Shown piece by piece: positions 17,421 to 29,892 of a stretch of 36,719 bases of DNA; positions within the stretch are counted from its first letter, which is position 1; each line of letters begins with the position of its first letter. A program made the translations under genes and the position numbers. This DNA comes from Crocinitomicaceae bacterium (lineage in GTDB: Bacteria; Bacteroidota; Bacteroidia; Flavobacteriales_D; Crocinitomicaceae): assembly GCA_023254905.1 (NCBI GenBank), contig JALRKF010000031.1, positions 1-36,719 on the forward strand, given 5' to 3'. Below the pieces are notes generated by a model, which worked only from the letters and a program-made list of their open reading frames with translations, searched no databases and was not told where the DNA came from.

Positions 17421-20066
17421 TTATCTGATTATATTGACATGTCCTTGAAACTGAACTTTTTCGTCGTTGAGTATATTCCTAGTTCTTATCGTCCAGGTAT
17501 AAGTCCCATCCGGTAGAAGTTGTCCATTATAGATACCATCCCAAGGTACATCAATATCAAGTGACTCCCAAATGATTTCACCCCAACGGTTGTATATGGT
17601 AAGCTCCCAGTCGTACTGATCTACTCCCTCCATGTATACTCTCCAATTCTGATTAAACTCATCACCATCGGGTGTAAATGTATTCGGCGCATAAATAATT
17701 ATTTCTGGCTGAACCACCAACTCATGATACATAGTATCCGTACATCCGAGTTCAGAAGTTGTGATCAAAATAATATCATAGGAATCAATAACACCATCGG
17801 GAAACTCTACTTGCACATCCTCTTGAGTTGAGGAGGATGGATAACCACCATCAAAATACCATTCATAAGTACTTCCATTAAATGAATAATTACTGAAGTT
17901 AACCGTGGTATTAAAAGCTGTCACAGGATTTGGAGCATAACCAAAATTTGCGACTGGTTTCGGTTGCACGTACAATGCATTATCTATTCTAATTGAATCA
18001 ACACAACCTTCAAATGAAGTTACCATCATATAAATCTCATAGTAGCCTTGCCAGAATTCTGGAGATACTATTGTATCTTGATTTAAGTATTGATGAATTC
18101 CATCAACTTCCCAGTAAATATATTCACTCATCGCAGGATCCGTAGCATTCACAATTGTAAAAATAGCTGGCTCACATTGGATAGGATTCAATACCTGATA
18201 TTCTGGAATTGGTAGCGGCGCTACACGGATATTAGAAGTTAAAATAAGTGGTGTCGATTCACATCCATCCGTAATCGTAACCGTATAATCCTGAGTTATC
18301 GGAGGACTTACTGTAATTGAGTGTGATCCCACACCATTGTGTGTCTCACCTGATGACCAAATGAATTCATAAGGTTGGCCAATGCCACCCGATGCAATGG
18401 CTGAAATGGTTGTTCCGTAACCAGGGCATATTGTATCCCAAGGAGAAATTACACCTGATAATGGAGGCCTCACTGAGACTTCAATTGCTGCTGGCTGCGA
18501 TATACAGCCGTTTTGATTGGTAGCGAAAACAGTATATACTGTTTGTGTCAATGGACTAACATCTTGGTAGGCTCCTGTATTCGCTGTATGGTCCCAAGTG
18601 TAAAAATAAGACGTGCCTCCTGTTGCTGAAGCAAACATGTATGCCGTACCATTTTCACAAATCAAGGTGTCATTGCTTACATACACTTGAACTGGAGAAG
18701 GATCAAAAACATCAACATCTACGCACTTTTGACATCCTGTCACAGTTCTGCCGCAAACGGTGTAAGTACCCGCACTAAAAACAACAGCAAAGGAATCAAC
18801 TACCCAAGTGGCTCCGCCATCAAAACTATATTCTATTGCATCTAAACTTGTAATGTGAATTTCACCATCTGCGAATCCTTCACAAGTAGGATCAATTACT
18901 GAAGCAATTACATCGAGCTCAGATACATCCACAAGCATTGTATCATACCTATTACCACAAATGGCATTTGTTTCTCTCAGTATAAACTCATAAAGTCCTG
19001 TTTGATTTACAGAAACCTGAGCGTTGAGCGTGGTAAAGTTTGGAGTGAAGTTAACGGTGGGTGTGGGCGAAACTGATGACGCATCGAAGGTCCATAACCC
19101 GCTATTGTTCAGTGGGTCATCTAAAGTTCCATTTAATTGAATTAGGTCTCCCAAACATATCGACTGATCCGGACCAGCATCTGGCTGCTGTGGGTTTTGA
19201 ACGAAAATTGTGAACGTATCTACAGCAGCTAAAACGCCATTATCAAAGATTTCTACGTGATATTCTGTTGTTACTAATGGTGTTACTTGAACATTTACAC
19301 CACTAGTTGTGTTCGATACTCCGGTGGTAACTAACCAATTAAATGTAGGATTAGCTATCACCGCGGGTGCTGTAATAGTAACGTCAGCCGTTTCTCCGAG
19401 GCATATTGTTTGATCTGGTGTATCCGGAGTGCAAGAGACTACGGCACTATTTGGATTGTTATTCCCGGGAATATCATTACCAAAAGTTAAAGGAACATTT
19501 CCAGATCCTGAACTAAAATTGGAAAAACATAAAACATATTGTTCACCTGCAACTACAGGTATAGCATATTCAAAGTTTGATTGGTTTGCTCCTGGAGGAA
19601 GAGAACCCTGCGCATACATTCCAGTAAATCCAGCGGATGAACCATTCCAATTACAAGCAGCTGGGGGAAGCGTATTATTCTGTATGTCTGTACAAGCATT
19701 GCCAGCAGCACCATCGTAATAAGGCCATAAAGCCCAATCGTAATATCCTGAACTACCTGAAGATCCTATCGTGAACTCCAGAACCCCAGATGAACCAACA
19801 TTAATAACAAACCAATTTGGATTGAGTTCTCCTGAAAGCAAACAGCCGGAGTTCCCTGCTGGACCTGGATTAATACTCGGATTTGAAGTGGTACTTCCCG
19901 TTGGAATGTCATTCACGGCTCCGGGTCCTATACTTAAGGAAAAAAGTGTACCATTATCTGAGCACACATATTCCGCGTCTTGACAATCTGGAGCTTGATT
20001 TGGGGCTATCTGAGCAAATAAATTCGCTAAAAAAAAGATTGAAAAAAGTCCTAGCAAATACTTCAT
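17421..20066 (-). CDS. Large secreted protein with PKD-like repeats and gliding-motility-associated C-terminal (CHU_C, type B sorting) domain
   Basis: Signal peptide MKYLLGLFSIFFLANLFAQ; C-terminus IIIYAPNTFTPDGDEFNQNWRV...ELTIYNRWGEIIWES...PWDGIYNGQLLPDGTYTWTI. Confidence 0.88.
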   Translation of the reverse strand: MKYLLGLFSIFFLANLFAQIAPNQAPDCQDAEYVCSDNGTLFSLSIGPGAVNDIPTGSTTSNPSINPGPAGNSGCLLSGELNPNWFVINVGSSGVLEFTIGSSGSSGYYDWALWPYYDGAAGNACTDIQNNTLPPAACNWNGSSAGFTGMYAQGSLPPGANQSNFEYAIPVVAGEQYVLCFSNFSSGSGNVPLTFGNDIPGNNNPNSAVVSCTPDTPDQTICLGETADVTITAPAVIANPTFNWLVTTGVSNTTSGVNVQVTPLVTTEYHVEIFDNGVLAAVDTFTIFVQNPQQPDAGPDQSICLGDLIQLNGTLDDPLNNSGLWTFDASSVSPTPTVNFTPNFTTLNAQVSVNQTGLYEFILRETNAICGNRYDTMLVDVSELDVIASVIDPTCEGFADGEIHITSLDAIEYSFDGGATWVVDSFAVVFSAGTYTVCGRTVTGCQKCVDVDVFDPSPVQVYVSNDTLICENGTAYMFASATGGTSYFYTWDHTANTGAYQDVSPLTQTVYTVFATNQNGCISQPAAIEVSVRPPLSGVISPWDTICPGYGTTISAIASGGIGQPYEFIWSSGETHNGVGSHSITVSPPITQDYTVTITDGCESTPLILTSNIRVAPLPIPEYQVLNPIQCEPAIFTIVNATDPAMSEYIYWEVDGIHQYLNQDTIVSPEFWQGYYEIYMMVTSFEGCVDSIRIDNALYVQPKPVANFGYAPNPVTAFNTTVNFSNYSFNGSTYEWYFDGGYPSSSTQEDVQVEFPDGVIDSYDIILITTSELGCTDTMYHELVVQPEIIIYAPNTFTPDGDEFNQNWRVYMEGVDQYDWELTIYNRWGEIIWESLDIDVPWDGIYNGQLLPDGTYTWTIRTRNILNDEKVQFQGHVNIIR

Positions 20067-20069
20067 GGC

Positions 20070-20411
20070 TTATTGTTGACAATTTTCAAATGGATATAGA
20101 TCAATCTCATCAATACCGTACACTCCTATCTGAACGCACCTAACGGACTCTGAGTAAGTATTAAACCAAGACTTTAGCTCCTGCTCTGTTAAGTGTTCAA
20201 TATCTTTCGTGAGAATAAATGCTCGTTGCGTATTATGATCTAGTCGGACTAACTGAACATTCGGATGTTCTTTTATTTGAGTCTCAACTTGGAGTAATTC
20301 AATTTCATCTGCAATAACAAAAACACACTGTGCAAATAATGTTGGACTCTCCTGCTGCGCAAAGAGATTTGACGCTATCAATACTACGAAAATTAATAGA
20401 TATTGTCTCAT
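20070..20411 (-). CDS. Small exported protein of unknown function
   Basis: Signal peptide MRQYLLIFVVLIASNLFAQ; 3-nt gap to the downstream CHU_C gene; promoter upstream. Confidence 0.65.
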   Translation of the reverse strand: MRQYLLIFVVLIASNLFAQQESPTLFAQCVFVIADEIELLQVETQIKEHPNVQLVRLDHNTQRAFILTKDIEHLTEQELKSWFNTYSESVRCVQIGVYGIDEIDLYPFENCQQ

Positions 20412-20478
20412 ACTCAGAGTAGTTACACTTCCAAGACGTCAATTGTCATGGAAAGTTGCGTTGATCTTAAGTTTGATA

Positions 20479-20510
20479 CAAATCTAGGCCTCCTTGGCGA
20501 ACAATACCAA
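20479..20510 (-). promoter_or_regulatory. Putative promoter TTG-N21-TAGATTTG
   Basis: Minus strand TTG GTATTGTTCGCCAAGGAGGCC TAGATTTG, about 68 nt upstream of the 113-aa ORF. Confidence 0.45.
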
Positions 20511-20545
20511 TTTATCTGCTTTTTTTAACAGAAATAATTGAAATC

Positions 20546-22929
<2,384 letters not shown>

Positions 22930-22989
22930 ATTGAAAATATTTGTACAAAATTATAATTTCACTTAATATTTTGGGTCGAAAGTTATCCA

Positions 22990-23019
22990 CAAAAAAAGGG
23001 CAATGATACCATTGCCCTT
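22990..23019 (-). terminator. Rho-independent terminator of the ribosomal protein operon
   Basis: Minus strand AAGGGCAATG GTAT CATTGCCCTT TTTTT immediately after rplQ. Confidence 0.88.
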
Positions 23020-23040
23020 CTATGCATCTGCATTTTCAAT

Positions 23041-23928
23041 TTACTCTTCTTTCTTTTCTTCTGATTCAGAATCACTATCTTCAGCAGATTCGTCAGCTTT
23101 GTCATCTGCTTCTGCCGCTGGCGTTTCCTCAGCAACTTCTTCTGTAGTCTCTTCCGCTTCAGGAGCTTCTGATACAGTCTCTTCTGCTGCCGGAGTGTCT
23201 TCTACAATTGCCTCTGCATTATCTTCAGCCTCTACCTCAGGAGTTTCCTCCACAACTACTTCTTCAGTATCTGCCGCTTCTACCTCAGGGGTTTCCTCAG
23301 CAACTTCTTCAACAATCTCTTCTGCTTCAGGAGTTTCTTCTACAATTGCCTCAGTAGTATCTTCCGCCTCTACCTCAGAGGTTTCCTCCATAACTGCTTC
23401 TTCAGTATCTGTCGCTTCTGCTTCAGGGGATTCCTCCACAACTGCTTCTGTGGTCTCTTCCAGTTCTACTTCAGAAGAATCCTCTGCTACTGCTTCAACT
23501 GCCTTCGTTTTGCCTCCACCTCTTCTTGAACGTCGCGTTGTTTTCTTCGCAGACTCATTTGTGTACAACTCGTTGAAGTCAACTAATTCAATCAAGCACA
23601 TTTCCGCATTATCACCAAGTCTGTATCCCGTTCGGATAATACGAGTATATCCGCCTTGTCTGTCAATAATTTTTGGTGCAACTTCTCTAAACAGTTCGTT
23701 AACCACATCCTTATTCTGTAGATATCTGAATACTGATCTTCTTGAATGCGTTGAGTCTGTCTTCGCCTTTGTAAGAATTGGCTCCACAAATCCACGAAGA
23801 GCTTTTGCCTTAGCTACAGTTGTGTTAATCCTTTTGTGTTCTATCAATGAGCAAGCCATATTGGAAAGCATCGCTTTCCTGTGTGCAGTCTTTCTTCCTA
23901 AATGATTAAATTTTTTACCGTGTCTCAT
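23041..23928 (-). CDS. rplQ: 50S ribosomal protein L17 with a long acidic repetitive C-terminal extension
   Basis: [45 protein letters not shown] core, basic linker [15 protein letters not shown], then Glu-rich tail. Confidence 0.96.
   Translation of the reverse strand: MRHGKKFNHLGRKTAHRKAMLSNMACSLIEHKRINTTVAKAKALRGFVEPILTKAKTDSTHSRRSVFRYLQNKDVVNELFREVAPKIIDRQGGYTRIIRTGYRLGDNAEMCLIELVDFNELYTNESAKKTTRRSRRGGGKTKAVEAVAEDSSEVELEETTEAVVEESPEAEATDTEEAVMEETSEVEAEDTTEAIVEETPEAEEIVEEVAEETPEVEAADTEEVVVEETPEVEAEDNAEAIVEDTPAAEETVSEAPEAEETTEEVAEETPAAEADDKADESAEDSDSESEEKKEE
23201..23445. repeat. Imperfect in-frame repeat, period 138 bp (46 codons), in the rplQ tail
   Basis: tctacaattgcctc at 23201 and again at 23339 with similar flanks; protein unit A(I/V)[14 protein letters not shown]. 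Confidence 0.7.
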
Positions 23929-24020
23929 AACTTTAATTTCGTAAGTAACGGTTAACTGAATCTTCGTATCGCTTAAGTTCAGCCACCTATTACGCCATTT
24001 TTAAATAATTATCTGCGATA

Positions 24021-25013
24021 CTAGTCTTTATCTAACTTGTATTTAGAAACATTCATCCCGAAAGAGAGTCCCTTGCTATCAACAAGATCCTCCAATTCTG
24101 TAAGTGATTTCTTACCGAAGTTTCTAAATTTCAAGAGATCGTTCTTATTGTAGGAAACTAGGTCTCCCAATGTTTCAACATCTGCTGCCTTAAGACAATT
24201 CAATGCACGAACTGAAAGATCCATATCTACTAGTTTTGTTTTCAATAGTTGACGCATGTGAAGCGATGTCTCATCGAACTCTTCAGTTTCTGATTTAACC
24301 TCACTATCAAGAGTGATACGCTCATCAGAGAACAACATGAAGTGGTGAATAAGAATCTTAGCTGCTTCTTTCAATGCATCTTTTGGATGAATTGAACCAT
24401 CCGTTATGATATCAAAAACTAGTTTTTCATAGTCTGTCTTCTGCTCAACACGATAGTTTTCAATTGTATACTTTACGTTCTTGATTGGGGTAAAGATTGA
24501 ATCTACCGCGATGGTGCCAAACGCTGCATTACTGTCCTTGTTCTCCTCAGCAGGCAAATAACCTCGCCCTTTTACAATGCTCAGTTCCATTTCGATCTTG
24601 ACTGAAGATTCCATGTTACAAATCACTTGATCCGGATTCAATACCTGAAATGCTGATGTAAACTTGCCTATATCTCCCGCAGTCAACTGATCCTGACCAG
24701 AGACAGTAACCACTACAGTTTCTGAATCTGTTCCTTCTATCTGTTGCTTGAATCGAACCTGCTTCAGGTTCAGGATAATTTCCGTTACATCTTCTACAAC
24801 TCCTTTTATAGTTGAAAACTCATGATCTACTCCATCAATGCGAACAGATGCGATCGCGAAACCTTCCAATGAAGAAAGAAGGATTCTTCTGAGTGCATTA
24901 CCAATTGTGATACCGTAACCAGGTTCTAATGGACGAAACTCGAATTGTCCTTCGTGATCATCCGACTGGATCATAATTACCTTGTCCGGTTTTTGAAAAT
25001 CTAAAATTGCCAT
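24021..25013 (-). CDS. rpoA: DNA-directed RNA polymerase alpha subunit
   Basis: [47 protein letters not shown]; alpha-[24 protein letters not shown]. Confidence 0.98.
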   Translation of the reverse strand: MAILDFQKPDKVIMIQSDDHEGQFEFRPLEPGYGITIGNALRRILLSSLEGFAIASVRIDGVDHEFSTIKGVVEDVTEIILNLKQVRFKQQIEGTDSETVVVTVSGQDQLTAGDIGKFTSAFQVLNPDQVICNMESSVKIEMELSIVKGRGYLPAEENKDSNAAFGTIAVDSIFTPIKNVKYTIENYRVEQKTDYEKLVFDIITDGSIHPKDALKEAAKILIHHFMLFSDERITLDSEVKSETEEFDETSLHMRQLLKTKLVDMDLSVRALNCLKAADVETLGDLVSYNKNDLLKFRNFGKKSLTELEDLVDSKGLSFGMNVSKYKLDKD

Positions 25014-25107
25014 TTGTTTTTCTTCTTTTTAATTGTTTCCCGGTTGCGCGGTTTAAAGGATTGAAGAATTCCAATAAACCCTTTGGCCGAAATCCAATGG
25101 TTAATTA

Positions 25108-25713
25108 TTACTTCGAGTACAATTCGACGATCAGTTGCTCCTTGATGTTCTCAGGGATCATTTCACGTGATGGTACTGCTACTACTTTTCCTTCCATTTG
25201 TGAAGGGTTCCACTCCAACCAGTCAAATGAGTTAGAGCTAGAAGCCAATGAATTGGAGATTGCCTCAAGAGACTTAGATTTCTCTCTTACACCGATCACA
25301 TCTCCAACCTTAACTGAATAAGAAGGTATGTTTACAACTTCACCGTTAACAGTGATGTGCTTATGACCTACGAACTGTCTTGCAGCTCTACGCGTAGGAG
25401 CGATTCCCATTCTGAAAACTGTGTTATCCAAACGTGCTTCACAAAGTTGCAATAGGTTTTCCCCTGTTACACCTTTCATACGAGACGCTTTATCGAACAT
25501 GTTTGAGAACTGACGCTCAAGAATTCCGTAAGTATACTTCGCTTTTTGTTTCTCACCTAATTGAATGGAATATTCTGATTGCTTTCCTCTTCTTTTGTTT
25601 GGACCATGTTGTCCTGGACCGTACTGTCTGCGCTCCAACGCTTTATCAGGGCCAAAGATTGGATCTTTGAAACGACGTGCGATTTTTGATTTAGGACCTG
25701 TATATCTTGCCAT
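25108..25713 (-). CDS. rpsD: 30S ribosomal protein S4
   Basis: [52 protein letters not shown]. Confidence 0.98.
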   Translation of the reverse strand: MARYTGPKSKIARRFKDPIFGPDKALERRQYGPGQHGPNKRRGKQSEYSIQLGEKQKAKYTYGILERQFSNMFDKASRMKGVTGENLLQLCEARLDNTVFRMGIAPTRRAARQFVGHKHITVNGEVVNIPSYSVKVGDVIGVREKSKSLEAISNSLASSSNSFDWLEWNPSQMEGKVVAVPSREMIPENIKEQLIVELYSK

Positions 25714-25726
25714 TTTTAGTTGTGTT

Positions 25727-25767
25727 AAAAAGGGGGTTATGAATTAAGGCTTACTCCTTCGATAACC
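25727..25767 (-). promoter_or_regulatory. Hairpin followed by T5 in the rpsK-rpsD gap; candidate leader/attenuator
   Basis: Minus strand GGTTAT CGAAGGAGTAAGCCTTAATTC ATAACC CCC TTTTT, with inner AAGG/CCTT pairing. Confidence 0.4.
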
Positions 25768-25790
25768 ACTATTCCTTTCTGTTAATAAAA

Positions 25791-26177
25791 TTATACTCTT
25801 CTTCTTTTCGGAGGACGACATCCGTTATGTGGCAATGGAGTAACATCAATGATCTCTGTTACTTCAATTCCACTGTTGTGTAGTGAACGGATTGCAGATT
25901 CTCTCCCAGAACCTGGTCCTTTCACATACACCTTAACTTTTCGTAGTCCGAAGTCATGTGCTTCCTTCGCCGCATCCTCTGCTGCAACTTGTGCAGCGTA
26001 CGGTGTGTTCTTTTTAGAACCTCTGAAGCCCATCTTACCTGCTGAAGACCAAGAAATAACTTGTCCAGCTGTGTTGGTCAAAGAAATAATAACATTGTTG
26101 AAGGTAGCTTGGATATGCGCTTCACCCATTGCATCTACTTTGACATTCTTCTTCTTTTTCTGATTAGACTTTGCCAT
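25791..26177 (-). CDS. rpsK: 30S ribosomal protein S11
   Basis: [51 protein letters not shown]. Confidence 0.98.
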   Translation of the reverse strand: MAKSNQKKKKNVKVDAMGEAHIQATFNNVIISLTNTAGQVISWSSAGKMGFRGSKKNTPYAAQVAAEDAAKEAHDFGLRKVKVYVKGPGSGRESAIRSLHNSGIEVTEIIDVTPLPHNGCRPPKRRRV

Positions 26178-26189
26178 CTTACTTATTTA

Positions 26190-26564
26190 TTATTTAGTTG
26201 CTTTCTTCTTGTTAGCAACTGTTTTTCTCTTACCTTTTCTCGTTCTAGAGTTGTTCTTAGTTCTTTGACCTCTTAGTGGAAGACCAGCTCTATGTCGAAT
26301 ACCTCTTTGACATCCTATATCCATAAGACGCTTGATGTTCATTTGTACCTCAGAACGAAGGGCTCCTTCTACTTTGATATCGTTTACAACTGTCCTAATT
26401 GCTCCGAGTTGATCATCATTCCAGTCTTGTACTTTGATGTTCTCATCAACCTTTGCATTAGCCAAGATTTTTTTTGCCGTGCTTCTTCCGATACCGTAGA
26501 TGTAAGTCAATCCAATTACACCTCTTTTATTTTTTGGTAAATCTATACCTGCAATACGTGCCAT
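26190..26564 (-). CDS. rpsM: 30S ribosomal protein S13
   Basis: [54 protein letters not shown]. Confidence 0.98.
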   Translation of the reverse strand: MARIAGIDLPKNKRGVIGLTYIYGIGRSTAKKILANAKVDENIKVQDWNDDQLGAIRTVVNDIKVEGALRSEVQMNIKRLMDIGCQRGIRHRAGLPLRGQRTKNNSRTRKGKRKTVANKKKATK

Positions 26565-26576
26565 ACTAATAATCTT

Positions 26577-26693
26577 TTATCCTTGTCTTTGTTTGAATTT
26601 CGGATTCTTCTTGTTAATCACGTAAACTCTACCTTTTCTTTTAACGATCTTGCAATCGGCTGATCGCTTTTTTACTGATGCTCTTACTTTCAT
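26577..26693 (-). CDS. rpmJ: 50S ribosomal protein L36 (missed by the ORF track, 38 aa)
   Basis: Translated by hand: [38 protein letters not shown]. Confidence 0.96.
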   Translation of the reverse strand: MKVRASVKKRSADCKIVKRKGRVYVINKKNPKFKQRQG

Positions 26694-26772
26694 TTTTAAA
26701 GTATTTAAGTTAATCCGTTCTCAATTTCCCAGAGGAGACAGATGTTGGTCTGTATATCAAGAACTTCGTTTG

Positions 26773-26991
26773 TTACTTATATCTAAATGTTATTCTACCT
26801 TTTGTTAAATCATAAGGCGACATCTCAACCTTTACTCTATCTCCTGGTAAAATTTTGATGTAGTACATTCTCATCTTTCCAGAGATGTGCGCTGTGATCA
26901 CATGACCATTCTCTAGTTCAACTCTAAACATCGCGTTCGACAATGCTTCGATAATTGTTCCGTCCTGCTCTATTGATGCTTGTTTCGCCAT
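26773..26991 (-). CDS. infA: Translation initiation factor IF-1
   Basis: [72 protein letters not shown]. Confidence 0.98.
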   Translation of the reverse strand: MAKQASIEQDGTIIEALSNAMFRVELENGHVITAHISGKMRMYYIKILPGDRVKVEMSPYDLTKGRITFRYK

Positions 26992-26994
26992 AAT

Positions 26995-28326
26995 TTACAT
27001 TCCTGATAATTCTTGTGTCTTCCTTCCCTTCACACGTGTACCTTCCATAAGACCATCCATGTGTCTGTTCAATAGGTAAGATTCAATTTGCTGAAGCGTG
27101 TCCAAGACAACTCCGACCATAATCAGCATGGATGTTCCTCCAAAAAACATCGCGAAAGCATCATTCACACCTGCAAGATTTGCCAAGGCAGGAATAACCG
27201 CAACGAATGCCAAGAATAGTGATCCAGGGAACGTAATTCTCGAAACAAGGGAATCAACATATTCAGCAGTTTCTTCACCAGGACGAACTCCGGGTATGAA
27301 CGCCCCGCTTCTTTTCAAGTCGTCAGCAATTTTTCTTGGATTGATCATTATAGCTGTGTAGAAATACGTAAACACAATAATCAGTACCGCTAAAACTAAA
27401 TTATAACCAAAACCATATATATCACTGAAATTTCTTGCCAAAAATCCACTACCTGAAGCAAACAGCATCACAGGAAGTGTCATTATCGCTTGTGCAAAAA
27501 TGATCGGCATCACACCTGACGCATTCACCTTTATAGGTAGGTAGCTTCGCGCACCTTGGCCTTCAGGTGATCTTGCACCCACTACTCTCTTCGCTGTATT
27601 CAATGGAACTCTTCGAACTCCTTGAACAATGAGAACGGTTGCTAAAACTACTACTACAAACATAAAGATCTCTAATACAATCTTAATCAAGTTGCCTGAG
27701 TCAATGCTAATACCTATTTCTGACATAAAAGCTTCCGGAAGTCTTGCTAAGATTCCCACTGTGATCAACAACGAGATCCCGTTTCCAACTCCCTTATCTG
27801 TAATTCTTTCTCCGAGCCATACAGCAAACATTGCTCCAGCAACGAGCACGGTGATAGACTGCATCCACCAAAACGTTCCTGCTCCTTCCGGAAGGGCTCC
27901 TTTACTCTCCACATATAATGTTAAATATGTAGGAGCTTGCAATGCACAGATGACAATCGTTAGTATTCTTGTGTAACTATTGATTCTTTTTCTTCCCGAT
28001 TCACCCTCTTGTTGCATCTTTTGAACAGCAGGAACTGCAATTCCCAAAAGCTGCATGATGATTGATGCACTGATGTAAGGCATAATACCTAATGCCATTA
28101 TCGATGCATTTGTAAATCCGCCTCCTGAGAATAATGAAAGTAGGGTCTCTATCATATTCTGACCTCCAGCTTCCTGGGCCGCTGACAAAGCGGTGTAGTT
28201 CACTCCTGGAAGGATGATAAAAGATCCGATTCGATAAACTAGAATTAAGCTAAGCGTAAGAATAATTCTCTGCCGTAGCTCTTCTACTTTCCAGATGTTC
28301 TTTATATTTTGAATAAATCGTTTCAT
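26995..28326 (-). CDS. secY: Preprotein translocase subunit SecY
   Basis: Multi-pass protein; GVRRVPLNTAKR, FFTYFYTA-like VFTYFYTAIMINP; internal start MKRFIQNIKNIWK (28326) preferred. Confidence 0.96.
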   Translation of the reverse strand: MKRFIQNIKNIWKVEELRQRIILTLSLILVYRIGSFIILPGVNYTALSAAQEAGGQNMIETLLSLFSGGGFTNASIMALGIMPYISASIIMQLLGIAVPAVQKMQQEGESGRKRINSYTRILTIVICALQAPTYLTLYVESKGALPEGAGTFWWMQSITVLVAGAMFAVWLGERITDKGVGNGISLLITVGILARLPEAFMSEIGISIDSGNLIKIVLEIFMFVVVVLATVLIVQGVRRVPLNTAKRVVGARSPEGQGARSYLPIKVNASGVMPIIFAQAIMTLPVMLFASGSGFLARNFSDIYGFGYNLVLAVLIIVFTYFYTAIMINPRKIADDLKRSGAFIPGVRPGEETAEYVDSLVSRITFPGSLFLAFVAVIPALANLAGVNDAFAMFFGGTSMLIMVGVVLDTLQQIESYLLNRHMDGLMEGTRVKGRKTQELSGM

Positions 28327-28350
28327 TCCAAAAAATGTTGGCAAAGTTAG

Positions 28351-28797
28351 TTAGATTTCTGTACAATTCCCACCTCCTTTCTCAATAGCTGCTTTTGCAG
28401 TCGCTGAGAATTTGTGAGCAGAAACATCAATCTTAGTCTTTAATTCGCCTCTTCCTAGAATCTTAACGCGCTCATTTCTAGACACTAATCCATTATCTCT
28501 CAATACTTCAAGAGTAATTTCTTTCACATCTTTTCTTTCTACAAGCGCCTGAATCATGTCCAAGTTTATCGCCTTGTATTCAACGCGGTTAATATTTTTA
28601 AAACCAAATTTTGGAACTCGTCTTTGAAGCGGCATTTGACCTCCTTCAAAACCAATTTTCTTTGAATATCCAGATCTTGATTTAGCTCCTTTGTGTCCTC
28701 TTGTCGAAGTACCACCACGACCAGAGCCTTGACCACGAGCTATTCTCTTTTTGTTCTGAGTAGAACCTGAAGCTGGAGTTAAATTATGTAAATTCAT
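28351..28797 (-). CDS. rplO: 50S ribosomal protein L15
   Basis: MNLHNLTPASGSTQNKKRIARGQGSGRGGTSTRGHKGAKSRSG. Confidence 0.98.
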   Translation of the reverse strand: MNLHNLTPASGSTQNKKRIARGQGSGRGGTSTRGHKGAKSRSGYSKKIGFEGGQMPLQRRVPKFGFKNINRVEYKAINLDMIQALVERKDVKEITLEVLRDNGLVSRNERVKILGRGELKTKIDVSAHKFSATAKAAIEKGGGNCTEI

Positions 28798-28816
28798 TTC
28801 TTGTCTTTTTTAAAGA

Positions 28817-28993
28817 TTAATCAACAACCTCAATAAGATGTTGAACTTTCTTAACCATTCCTAGGATCTGAGGAGTAGCTTCATGCTCTACTACCTGATT
28901 CATTTTTGATAATCCTAGTGCCTTAATCGTAGCTTTCTGTCTAGCAGGACGATTTATAGCGCTTCTAACTTGCTTAATTTTAATTTTCGCCAT
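28817..28993 (-). CDS. rpmD: 50S ribosomal protein L30 (missed by the ORF track, 58 aa)
   Basis: Translated by hand: MAKIKIKQVRSAINRPARQKATIKALGLSKMNQVVEHEATPQILGMVKKVQHLIEVVD. Confidence 0.96.
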   Translation of the reverse strand: MAKIKIKQVRSAINRPARQKATIKALGLSKMNQVVEHEATPQILGMVKKVQHLIEVVD

Positions 28994-29005
28994 GATGCTA
29001 ACTAA

Positions 29006-29521
29006 TTAACCGTTAAACACTTTATCCAGCGTAACTCCTCTTTGCTTAGCAACTGTAACAGCATCTCTCATCTGAGTTAGTGCGTCCATTGTTGCTTTAA
29101 CAACGTTGTGAGGGTTCGATGAACCTTGTGATTTTGCCAAGACATTGTGTACACCTACGCTCTCCAATACTGCACGCATCGCACCACCTGCGATAACTCC
29201 AGTACCCTCGGCTGCTGGTCTCAACAAGACTCTAGCTCCACTGTATTTACCTTTCTGAACGTGAGGCACAGTACCATGAAGAATCGGAACTCTGATCAAA
29301 TTCTTCTTGGCGTCATCAATTCCTTTCGAAATTGCTTCAGTTACCTCTTTCGCTTTTCCTAATCCGTGTCCCACGATACCGTTTTCATCACCAACTACTA
29401 CTATTGCAGAGAAGCTGAATGTACGACCTCCTTTTGTAACCTTAGTCACACGGTTCACAGCCACAAGCTTATCTTTAAGCTCTATGTCTGCTGATTTTAC
29501 TCTGTTTACTACCTGTGCCAT
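29006..29521 (-). CDS. rpsE: 30S ribosomal protein S5
   Basis: [43 protein letters not shown]. Confidence 0.98.
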   Translation of the reverse strand: MAQVVNRVKSADIELKDKLVAVNRVTKVTKGGRTFSFSAIVVVGDENGIVGHGLGKAKEVTEAISKGIDDAKKNLIRVPILHGTVPHVQKGKYSGARVLLRPAAEGTGVIAGGAMRAVLESVGVHNVLAKSQGSSNPHNVVKATMDALTQMRDAVTVAKQRGVTLDKVFNG

Positions 29522-29523
29522 GA

Positions 29524-29874
29524 TTAAAATTTTAGTCCGCCTTCTCTTGCTGAGTCAGCCAATGATTTAACTCTTCCGTGATACAAATAACCGTTTCTAT
29601 CGAAAACTACTGTTTCAATTCCGGCTTTAATTGCTTTTTCAGCCACCTCTTTACCTACTGCCGCTGCTTGTTCTATTTTTGTTCCTTTCGCAGCTTTATT
29701 ATTGTATGTGGATGCCGAAACTAAGGTGTTTCCAGTTGCATCATCAATAATTTGAGCGTAAATCTGTTTATTTGATCTAAATACAGTCAAACGAGGCTTT
29801 GTAGAAGTTCCAGTAATATTCTTCCTGATCCTTCTTTTAATTTTTGCTCTTCGCGTTACTTTACTAAATGCCAT
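29524..29874 (-). CDS. rplR: 50S ribosomal protein L18
   Basis: [59 protein letters not shown]. Confidence 0.97.
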   Translation of the reverse strand: MAFSKVTRRAKIKRRIRKNITGTSTKPRLTVFRSNKQIYAQIIDDATGNTLVSASTYNNKAAKGTKIEQAAAVGKEVAEKAIKAGIETVVFDRNGYLYHGRVKSLADSAREGGLKF

Positions 29875-29892
29875 AACTTTTAAGATATCTTA

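Noticed and set aside
20412-20545. Terminator after eno
   Set aside because: There is a T-run (minus GTTAAAAAAAGC is A-rich instead) but no convincing GC-rich hairpin.
23003-23905. 300-aa plus-strand ORF rich in Ser/Ala/Val
   Set aside because: Exact antisense mirror of the repetitive rplQ coding sequence; composition follows from the Glu-rich codons on the other strand.
23929-24020. TATCGC...GCGATA pairing in the rpoA-rplQ gap
   Set aside because: Only 6 bp across a loop of about 40 nt; easily due to chance.
26694-26772. Small ACAGA/TCTGT hairpin in the infA-rpmJ gap
   Set aside because: Short stem with no T-run or promoter match; too weak to call.
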